Shown here: positions 35,784 through 43,226 of the stretch, in pieces | Numbering within the stretch: position 1 is the first letter of the stretch | Layout of the letters: the number at the start of each line of letters is the position of its first letter | Assembly (NCBI GenBank): GCA_963837395.1 | Contig: CAWINI010000002.1 | Coordinates: 310,001-374,000, forward strand | DNA length: 64,000 bases | Direction of reading: 5' to 3' | Source of the DNA: CAVZQN01 sp963837395 | GTDB lineage: Bacteria > Acidobacteriota > HRBIN11 > JAKEFK01 | The notes under the pieces: generated by a model | The model's database searches: none | Told to the model about the DNA's origin: nothing | The model's input: the letters and a program-made list of their open reading frames with translations, nothing else | Position numbers and translations under genes: made by a program

Positions 35784-35954
35784 CTACATGGTTTTTTCTT
35801 CCAGTTCTTTCCTGAGAAGCGCCAGGGTGTTTTTTTTCGCTTCTTCTATTGTTTGATCCATCGCTTTGGCAGCATCATCAAATGTTTTGTCGGTAATATT
35901 TTTTGGATCGCCCATATCGTTGTCCGTCATTTCACATCCACAGTTGTAACACAT
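35784..35954 (-). CDS. Small Cys-containing protein, 56 residues
   Basis: Starts at ATG 35954 with a strong ribosome site (GAGGAG) ending 8 bases upstream; a longer open frame upstream has no such support. The protein opens MCYNCGCEMTDNDMGDP, a three-Cys N-terminus with CxxCxC spacing, and then one charged helix (FDDAAKAMDQTIEEAKKNTLALLRKELEE). The Cys group could bind zinc or an Fe-S cluster, or be a redox site. No named family is recognised. It stands alone between the polysaccharide operon and the homocysteine methyltransferase gene. Confidence 0.65.
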   Translation of the reverse strand: MCYNCGCEMTDNDMGDPKNITDKTFDDAAKAMDQTIEEAKKNTLALLRKELEEKTM

Positions 35955-36042
35955 AGTTTTTCTCCTCATCAGAATTTTATGCTTAGAACTTCTTTTGGCA
36001 AAGATTAAGTTGTTAAAATAAGACTGGACAGAGGAGTATGAA

Positions 36043-36927
36043 TTGAAATCGATCATCGAAAGGTTAGGTGAGAAACCGGTTCTCATTTTAGATGGAGCAA
36101 TGGGAACTGAACTTTTTCGTCGTGGGATTGATACTCGTCTGCCAATCTGGTCAGCGCAAGTATTGATTGAAAATCCTGAATTGGTACGTGATATTCACTC
36201 GGATTACATCCGTGTGGGCGCTGAAATCATCACTACAAATACTTTTCGAACAACAACTCGCGCCTTGGGGAAAAAAGGGTTAAGTAATCGGGCAAAGGAA
36301 TTAACACTTCTTGCAGTCAGCCTTGCCAAACAAGCACGTGATCAATCCGCAGATAAAACCGTTTGGATTGCCGGCTCTGTTGCGCCTTTAGAAGACTGTT
36401 ATGAGCCTGAATTAATGCCGGATTCTGAAACCGCATTTCGGGAACATAGCGAATTGACTGGCTGGCTTGTGGAAGCTGGAGTCGATTTAATCTTGATTGA
36501 AACAATGAACACTACTCAGGAAACGATTGCTGCAGCAAGAGCCGCCCACGGACATCAACTTCCAATGTTTGTTAGCTGGACGTGTAGATCAGATGGCAAA
36601 ATTTTAAGCGGCGAAAATATTGATGAAGCTATCACGCAGCTTGCACCCTATGATCCTGCAGCATTTTTGGTAAATTGCACTCCATCAAAAGATGTTCCAT
36701 CTGCTTTGCGAAAAATGCGGAACGCTACAAACAAACCAATTGGTGCATATGCAAACGTTGGCAAAGCTGAGCCGATTTTTGGCTGGGAATTTACGCGGGA
36801 GTTGGACGCTTCAAGCTACGCGGACGAAGCTGAAAGCTGGATCAAAGAAGGCGCGAACATTGTGGGAGGATGCTGCGGCACAACTCCGGAACATATTGCA
36901 GAATTGAAACGTCGTTTCACAATGTGA
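36043..36927 (+). CDS. Homocysteine S-methyltransferase
   Basis: A 294-residue TIM-barrel enzyme. LILDGAMGTELFRRGID opens the family pattern; the zinc site is made by Cys of FLVNCTPS and the Cys pair of GGCCGTTPEHI near the C-terminus. It transfers a methyl group to homocysteine to make methionine, most like MmuM-type enzymes that use S-methylmethionine or SAM; the B12 domains of MetH are absent. TTG start at 36043 after GAGGAG; an ATG at 36037 is out of frame. Confidence 0.92.
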   Translation: MKSIIERLGEKPVLILDGAMGTELFRRGIDTRLPIWSAQVLIENPELVRDIHSDYIRVGAEIITTNTFRTTTRALGKKGLSNRAKELTLLAVSLAKQARDQSADKTVWIAGSVAPLEDCYEPELMPDSETAFREHSELTGWLVEAGVDLILIETMNTTQETIAAARAAHGHQLPMFVSWTCRSDGKILSGENIDEAITQLAPYDPAAFLVNCTPSKDVPSALRKMRNATNKPIGAYANVGKAEPIFGWEFTRELDASSYADEAESWIKEGANIVGGCCGTTPEHIAELKRRFTM

Positions 36928-36935
36928 AATCGGGA

Positions 36936-37817
36936 TTATTGCTGTTTTTTAGTTTCAACAAGCGATATAGCACGTTGCAGCAAATCCGGCGCTTCCAGGC
37001 GATTGCAAATTTCACGGAATGCATCGGAAGGGCCAGTCCATTTCAGGTCATCAACACAATTTTGAATCGGGCCATCGGTTACCAGCGTGGCAAGTTTTCG
37101 AAACAGCAATGCATGTTCCCAATTTGACTTTAAAGTTGATGAAAGACGTCCGGCATTGCTAACATTAACCATCCAATCACGAACATCATTCGGAATATGT
37201 TCAATGTGTTTAAACTTCATCAACACTCTTGATGCTGAGATAGCGCCCCAACCATCAATTCCTGGATAACCATCAGCAGTATCACCAACCATTGCAAGAT
37301 AATCAGGAATTGATTTCGGTGAAACTCCAAATTTTGAAATCACTGCTTCTTCATTCATTACACGTTTGCGGCGTCTATCCAGCTGAACTACATGATCACC
37401 GGAAACAGATTGAGCAAGATCTTTATCCGGTGTGCAAATCACAACTTGTTCGACTCTGGAGTCTGCAGCACACATAACAGCACCTGCCGCAAGCGCATCA
37501 TCCGCTTCATATTCGATCATCGGCCAGACCATTACGTTCAGCGCCTGCAAAGCTCCTTCCAGCAACGTGAATTGTGAAAGCAAATCACGTTCAATGCCGC
37601 TGCCATCTTTATAAGAGGGCCATAAATTATTTCGAAATGATTCGATGATGTGATCCGTTGCAACCGCGATATGAGTGGTCTCATTCAGCAATTGCAGCAT
37701 TGAATTAACGACACCGACAGTTGCCGCTACTTCTTCCTTATTCTTATTTCTGCGTTTCGGAATTGCGTAGTAGTGGCGGAATAGTTCGTAAGTACCGTCG
37801 ACTAAATGCACTTTCAT
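36936..37817 (-). CDS. 5'-3' exonuclease / FEN-like nuclease
   Basis: A 293-residue nuclease of the DNA polymerase I N-domain type. MKVHLVDGTYELFRHYY gives the first metal Asp, YEADDALAAGA and CTPDKDLAQSV the acidic cluster, and MVGDTADGYPGIDGWGAISA the helix-hairpin-helix region with further Asp. It is free-standing, with no polymerase domain. Such proteins process flaps and RNA primers. ATG 37817 is taken as start; a GTG at 37850 would add 11 residues. It converges on the methyltransferase gene. Confidence 0.88.
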   Translation of the reverse strand: MKVHLVDGTYELFRHYYAIPKRRNKNKEEVAATVGVVNSMLQLLNETTHIAVATDHIIESFRNNLWPSYKDGSGIERDLLSQFTLLEGALQALNVMVWPMIEYEADDALAAGAVMCAADSRVEQVVICTPDKDLAQSVSGDHVVQLDRRRKRVMNEEAVISKFGVSPKSIPDYLAMVGDTADGYPGIDGWGAISASRVLMKFKHIEHIPNDVRDWMVNVSNAGRLSSTLKSNWEHALLFRKLATLVTDGPIQNCVDDLKWTGPSDAFREICNRLEAPDLLQRAISLVETKKQQ

Positions 37818-37908
37818 ACGACGATATCTTACCAGAGGATGAGTGTACACGTTCAGTCTCTGTCTAAACCGTCTTGATTAATGAAGGTATTTCATAGGAG
37901 GAGCAATA

Positions 37909-38554
37909 ATGAGCCGGTCCAGTAACAGGAACAGGCAGTAAAATTCCAGCATATTGCAAACCGGAAGATGGTCATGCAACCGTGCAGCAAGGAGAAAATA
38001 CATTAGATAAAGTAGCACAACGTTTGGGAATAAAAGATCCTGCAGATCTTGCTGCATTCAAGGAAGCAAATTCTCATCTCGATCCAAAAAAGCCTTTACA
38101 GCAAGGACAAGACATCTGCATACCTGAGAAAAAAAGTGCACAGGCAAACAATCATGAAAGAGAAATAGGTAAGGTCTATACCAACAAAGAAAAAGACCCT
38201 AAACCTCCGCAAGGTAGAGTTGGAGACTATAACGTACCACTCCCGTCACCAAAAGGATCGACTGATGATACTTATGAAAGAGGAACGAATCGAAAAGATG
38301 ACCAGCAGAAGCTAGATAATGCGAGGCGTCCTGATGATCGGGATTTAGATCCAAAAGTAATTGCAGATGAAAAAAGAAATAAAACAGAAGGCAGCGCAAG
38401 AAATCATGTCGATCCTCAAACGAAGAAAGGAATGGACGAAGCAACCGGGGAAAAAGCTCGTCAGTATGATGCCCACGAGCAAATGATTAGAGAGCAGGGA
38501 GACAAAATACTGGGCAAACCAAAACCAAAGCACATGCCTGGCTTTTCAAGATAA
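37909..38554 (+). CDS. LysM-domain protein, apparently frameshifted near its start
   Basis: ATG 37909 has a perfect ribosome site (AGGAGG), but this frame ends after ten codons. Leaving out one base (T at 37918) gives MSRPVTGTGSKIPAYCKPEDGH and runs on into the long frame, 214 residues in all. The only in-frame start downstream is GTG 37982, without a ribosome site and inside the LysM motif. The LysM unit (VQQGENTLDKVAQRLGI...DLAAFKEANSHLD...LQQGQDICIP) is followed by a very hydrophilic tail rich in Lys, Asp and Gln. There is no signal peptide. LysM binds peptidoglycan or related glycans. Confidence 0.65.
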
Positions 38555-38566
38555 GAAAAACTGAAC

Positions 38567-38815
38567 CATAGAGCCACCGAGTAACGGAGTTAAGTACTGA
38601 TTTGTCATGAAATCTCCGATCATCCGTGACTGTCTGAAATTCGGCGATCGACTAACTTCCCCTCCTTATGAAGGAGGGGATAAAGGGGAGGGAGGTTGGA
38701 AACATTTTAAAGACTCCAACCCCGCTTTGATCTCCCCCTTCATAAGGGGGAGAAACGAACGCCGATTTTTATATCATTTCTGGTTGATCTCAAGATCATG
38801 AGTGACTCCGTAACT
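38567..38815. repeat. Large nested intergenic palindrome
   Basis: An imperfect palindrome of about 250 bases fills the gap between the LysM gene and the beta-propeller gene. Inner arms 38657-38699 and 38715-38757 are nearly complementary: each carries CCTTATGAAGG (read in its own direction) between C- and G-runs and ends in GGTTGG at the inner side. Next come ATTCGGCGATCG (left) and its near-complement CGAACGCCGAT (right), and the outermost parts hold GAGTAACGGAGT (left) and ACTCCGTAACTC (right). No protein is encoded. It looks like a mobile or REP-type intergenic element. Confidence 0.6.
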
Positions 38816-38820
38816 CAATC

Positions 38821-38841
38821 GGGCGGGTTTGAGACCCGCCC
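38821..38841. terminator. GC-rich hairpin after the beta-propeller gene
   Basis: GGGCGGGT (38821-38828) pairs with ACCCGCCC (38834-38841) around a 5-base loop, 7 bases beyond the stop of the minus-strand gene. There is no T-run, so it may be an mRNA 3'-end hairpin rather than a classical terminator. Similar GC hairpins occur at 48364, 53405 and 62950. Confidence 0.4.
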
Positions 38842-38848
38842 TTGCAAA

Positions 38849-41800
38849 TTACAATGAAAGCGTTGGTAGACTCTTCGATTTCAAACCTTCATTAATCTTC
38901 GGCAGTTCTTGAGTTGTGAGTGCATTAAATTCTTTGACCACATCATCCAGCTCACGTTGCAACACATCGATGCGTTCCATCTGATATTGTGTCGGACGCC
39001 CTTCGTATGAAAGGATTGCACCGTATACTGAATCGGCATGCTCTCTGAGCCTCTCTTCACCGGTGATTGCACCGCCTTCTTTGGTTGCAACGATCTTTTT
39101 TCTAACTTCATCAAGCTTTGCTGAAAAATCTCTAACTTGCTTTGCAAAAGGATCATCTGCAGGAAGTTTTGAGGATGCTTGAGCCAGCATCGCCCGCGCG
39201 GAATTGATTTTATCCACAATGTCGCTCATGTCGCCAAACATTTTAATCATGCGCGTGGCAGCATCGAATTGAGCCTGACGATCTTCAACCGTAAATTTAG
39301 CGCGCGGATCGAGTTTAATTTCTAACTTTGATTCATAAACTTGTTTGTCTTTTGTTAGTCGTACTGTGTATGTACCTGGCACAACGCGTGAACCGCGTGT
39401 TGCATTATACGCCAGCTGCGCTGCTTTCGGCACGCGCGGAGGTGGCAGTCTCATACTCCATGGAACGCGATTCAATCCGCGACGTTTGCTTGCCGGGATC
39501 GTATCAATTACTTTTCCACTGGCATCAAGAATTTCAAGTTTAATCGGACCAAAAAGATGGCGAGTTCGCTGGTAGTAAGCAATCATTGCACCATCTTCTG
39601 GATTTTGACCCACAAATCTCGCATCACCTTGAACCCAACCACCATTGCCTTCAATCTGTTGGGTAACAGGTCTTGTTTCTAAAAATTGAGCTTCGTTCTG
39701 CAAAATTGAATCTGTTACTTGACGGACCGGAGTGTCATCATCAATGATCCAGATTCCGCGGCCGTGAGTTCCTAATACAACATCATGTTTTTCGGGATGT
39801 ACTGCGATGTCACGCACAGCCACGCTCGGGAAATTTCCACCTTTAAACTCTGCCCATGTTTTGCCGCCATTGTTTGTAATCCAGAGTCCAAGTTCTGTGC
39901 CAACAAATAACAAATCAGGCTTGACCGCATCTTCTTTCACAACATGCGCATATCCACGCAAACCTTGTTCAGGTCCAGCAATGCGTGACCATGTCTTTCC
40001 AAAATCTGTAGTTTTGTAAACATATGCATTCATATCGCCAAAAGTGTGGCGATCGAAAGTTGCATATGCAGTGGCTTCATCGAATCGACTTGCTTCAACA
40101 TGAGATACCCATGATGCGGGAGGTAATCCAGTTACATTTTTAACAACGTTATTCCACGTTTTTCCACCATCTTGCGTAAGTTGAACGTTGCCGTCATCAG
40201 TGCCGGCCCAAATTAATTTTCCATTTTTTGGTGATTCACTGATCGAATAAATTGTCGTATGAGTTTCCGCCGATGAATTATCAACAGTGATTCCACCAGA
40301 TTGTTCTTGTTTCTGCTTTTCATGATCATTGGTTGTCAGATCCGGAGAAATGCGCTCCCACGTTTGACCATGATCGCGCGTTCGAAACAAGAATTGTGCT
40401 CCTATATATAAGGTGCCTTTTTCATTCGGACTCAGCGCCATCGGCGTGTTCCAATTGAATCGCAATTTTTCTTTGTAACCTGCTGTTGGCTTTATGTCTC
40501 TTGCATCATGAGTTTTGCGATTGTAACGTGCGATTTCGCCGCCTTGAGTTTCCGCGTAAACATAATTTGGATCGGCAGGATCGGGAAATGCATAAAAACC
40601 ATCTCCACCCAAAACACTTTCCCATTGCGATACTGTAACTCCGCCCGGATATTCTGAATCACCGATCCAGTTTGTGTTGTCTTGCAAGCCACCATAAACC
40701 TGATACGGATCTTGATCATCAATGTCCACATGATAAAACTGAGCAACGGGCAAATTTTCTGTCATCAACCAGCGATTTCCGCCATCTTGTGAAATCCAGA
40801 GTCCACCATCATCGCCACCAATTATGTGTTTCGTATTGTCTGGATCAATCCAGAGATCATGCCAATCACCATGAGATCCGCCACTCGTATTACCGAAACT
40901 TTTTCCGCCATCTTCGCTCACAATCAAATTGAGATCCGGCTTAAACACACGATCAGGATTTTTCGGATCCACTATTAGATTTGCAAAATAAAATGGACGC
41001 CACACCATCAACTGACTCTTATCGCGTTGTTCCCATGTTGTTCCGCCATCATCAGAACGATAAAGAGCCGAATTGATTCCTTCGATGAATGCGTAAACAA
41101 TCTTGTTATTGGATGGTGCGATTTCCACTTCAATCCTTCCGTAAGGTTTCGGAGGTAAACCATTTTTGCCTGCTTCCAATTCTTTCCATGTTTTGCCACC
41201 ATCAGTTGAACGGAATAATCCGCTTCCACTCGGAGCATCGGGGCCGTCACCACCTGAGCGAAAGGCTCAACCCTTGCGTCTGAAATCCCATAATCCAGCA
41301 AACAGCGCGGATGAATTTTGCGGATCCATGCTGAGACCGGAACAACCGGTTGATAAGTTGCCGCCTTTCAAGATTAAGTTCCATGTTTTGCCGCCATCGG
41401 TTGTTTTATACAAACCACGATCTGCAGAATCGCTCCACAATTTTCCTGGAACGCATGCATAAACGGTGTTGCTGTCTTTGGGGTCAACTAAAATTTTCAC
41501 AATCCGTTCCGATTCCTTCAGTCCCATGTTGGTCCATGTTTCACCGCCATCGGTCGATTTATAAATTCCATCTCCGATTGAAACAGAATTGCGGGTCCAG
41601 GATTCGCCAGTACCAACCCAAACTATTTTCGAATTCGTTGGATCGACCGTTATTGCACCAATGGATTGCACTGATTGTTTATCAAAAACAGGTTTCAGAG
41701 TGGTGCCACCATCTTCAGATTTCCATACGCCACCACTGGCCGATCCCACATACAACAAAGTTTTGCCACCTGTATTTGTGGCAGCAACAGCGGCAACTCG

Positions 41801-41965
41801 ACCGCTGGGAACACTCGGACCAATATTTCTAATTCCAAGTCCTGAAATCACACCTGTATCAAACCGTGCAGCCGATGCCGGTTTCTTTTCAGTGGATGTT
41901 TGAGCAAGAACCAAACTTGCCGAAACTAAAAATATTAAGAATGCGATCTGATATTTTTTCATCAT
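38849..41965 (-). pseudogene. Asp-box (VPS10/sortilin-type) beta-propeller protein with one in-frame TGA
   Basis: A signal peptide (YQIAFLIFLVSASLVLA) is followed by a long beta-propeller with Asp boxes such as SEDGGTT, STDGGETWTNM, TTDGGKTW, RSDDGGTTW, RTRDHGQTWERI and TQDGGKTW, then a C-terminal Fn3-like and helical region. The frame is the same from 41965 to 38849 (1038 codons), broken once by TGA at 41269-41267. The context FRRKG-stop-AFRSGG fits Trp (TGG) in relatives, and TGA is a normal stop in neighbouring genes, so this is a nonsense change or a base error. A second, intact protein of this family is at 53461. Family members are common in Acidobacteriota; function is mostly unknown. 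RBS GGAGGG precedes the ATG. Confidence 0.88.
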
Positions 41966-41975
41966 GCCCTCCTAC

Positions 41976-42713
41976 CTACTTACCAGCAGCCGCAGATGGA
42001 AAGTGAAAGAGATTATCATCAAGATCCGGATTGATTTCTGCTTTTTCAAATGTAATTTTTTGACCTTTGGGTTTACCTGTTTCTCCTACTTCATAAGAGA
42101 ACGGCCAATAAACACCGTCTACTTTCTCATAACTTCCAAGATCTGTTTCAACTTCTTGCTGTGTGCCGCGAATAAATGTTTGATCAATCCATCGAATTTC
42201 AAGGAAGTAATCAGGATCCAGATAAATCTGCCGTATGTCGCCATTTTTGAGTGTGACTCTTAACTTGTATGCATCGGTGCCATCGACATCTTCTGTACCG
42301 AGATACTCCACCGTATTCCCTTTTGCTTTGTAATCAACCAGAGGACCATCAATATCAGCATTCAATTGAAGTTGTTTTATTTCATCACTGGACATTTTTT
42401 CCGGATCTACACGGCCAAAAAATGGTTGAATTTTCCAGCCGACGCTCCCATCGTACGCAGTGACTGCCGTCATTTGCTGAAACGAAGCTTCGTTGCGCAT
42501 CATTAATGGACGCTTGGCCATGAAAACATAACTCAATTGGAAAGAATCAAATTGAACCTTTCCTGTTAGCCGTACCGAATGAACCGCTTTAATTTTTTCC
42601 AGGCCTCCGCGTGCCTCAACATTTTTTGCAATTAACTCATCAACAGTGACAGCGTTAGCCTGCCCCGCTGCAATAAATAAGATGATCGTTAGAAGTTTGA
42701 TATAGATGCGCAT
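41976..42713 (-). CDS. LolA-like outer-membrane lipoprotein-sorting family protein
   Basis: The 245-residue product starts at ATG 42713 after GGAGG; a longer frame to 42758 is not supported. A signal peptide (MRIYIKLLTIILFIAAGQANA) precedes VDELIAKNVEARGGLEKIKAVHSVRLTGKV, the usual opening of this LolA/LolB-like beta-fold group, and later LRVTLKNGDIRQIYLDPDYFLEIRW and WPFSYEV. Such proteins bind lipids or lipoproteins in the periplasm. It lies 10 bases upstream of the beta-propeller gene and was probably co-transcribed with it. Confidence 0.82.
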   Translation of the reverse strand: MRIYIKLLTIILFIAAGQANAVTVDELIAKNVEARGGLEKIKAVHSVRLTGKVQFDSFQLSYVFMAKRPLMMRNEASFQQMTAVTAYDGSVGWKIQPFFGRVDPEKMSSDEIKQLQLNADIDGPLVDYKAKGNTVEYLGTEDVDGTDAYKLRVTLKNGDIRQIYLDPDYFLEIRWIDQTFIRGTQQEVETDLGSYEKVDGVYWPFSYEVGETGKPKGQKITFEKAEINPDLDDNLFHFPSAAAGK

Positions 42714-42778
42714 GGATCCTCCAAAGACTCTCTTTTTACCACAATAATTCGATAACAACTATATGAAAGGAATAAGTG

Positions 42779-42823
42779 GGTAGAAAAAAGAAAGGCCAGG
42801 ATTCATTTTTAATTCCTGGCCTT
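42779..42823 (-). terminator. Terminator of the truncated outer-membrane gene
   Basis: AAGGCCAGGA (42792-42801) and TCCTGGCCTT (42814-42823) form a perfect 10-bp stem; on the minus strand it is followed by TTCTTTTTTCT. It lies 12 bases after the stop of the outer-membrane relic at 42836, so the relic kept its terminator. Confidence 0.7.
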
Positions 42824-42835
42824 GATGAATTACGT

Positions 42836-42982
42836 TTAGAAGCGATAACCTGCGCGGAAGTAGTAATAAGCTCCGTTGATTCCGAATGGAAGCGTTTCCC
42901 AGCCGTATTCAAAGCCCAATTGCAATGAGAGACTAAATCGGTTCCGGTAACCCTGCCCGGCCGATACCGGTAATAAATTGCT
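42836..42982 (-). pseudogene. 3' relic of an outer-membrane beta-barrel gene
   Basis: On the minus strand 48 codons remain open before TAA at 42838-42836. They read like the last strands of an outer-membrane barrel: RNRFSLSLQLGFEYGWE, then GAYYYFRAGYRF ending in the C-terminal Phe required for BAM recognition. An in-frame TAG stands directly upstream (42985-42983) and no start or signal peptide is found. The rest of the gap 42714-43226 shows nothing else. The gene was probably lost by deletion or by the event that brought in the GC-rich TonB receptor segment. Confidence 0.55.
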
Positions 42983-43226
42983 CTAAAGTATTCTCTGCGT
43001 CAATTCTTTCCCATAGCATCAACCTCTTCTTCCGCTATGGGTTAGATTTTTCATCGCTCAATACGATATCTTTTTATTTTTGTTTTTTTATTTAATAATG
43101 AAGCCATGCCTCGGGTGCATGGGGAAGTTCCAACCTCAAACGGGGGTCTTGGGTTATCTTCTTATCCACATTTCTAGTGGTCAATACATCACGGGGAACT
43201 TGAAAGTAAACAAACAAGGAGGGATC

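Noticed and set aside
41267..41269. TGA read as selenocysteine or Trp
   Set aside because: The position is Trp by family pattern, TGA ends other genes of the window, and no SECIS-like hairpin was seen by eye.
43080..43226. Earlier start for the TonB receptor at 43080
   Set aside because: It would put 49 non-signal residues before a perfect signal peptide, while ATG 43227 has AAGGAGGG in front.
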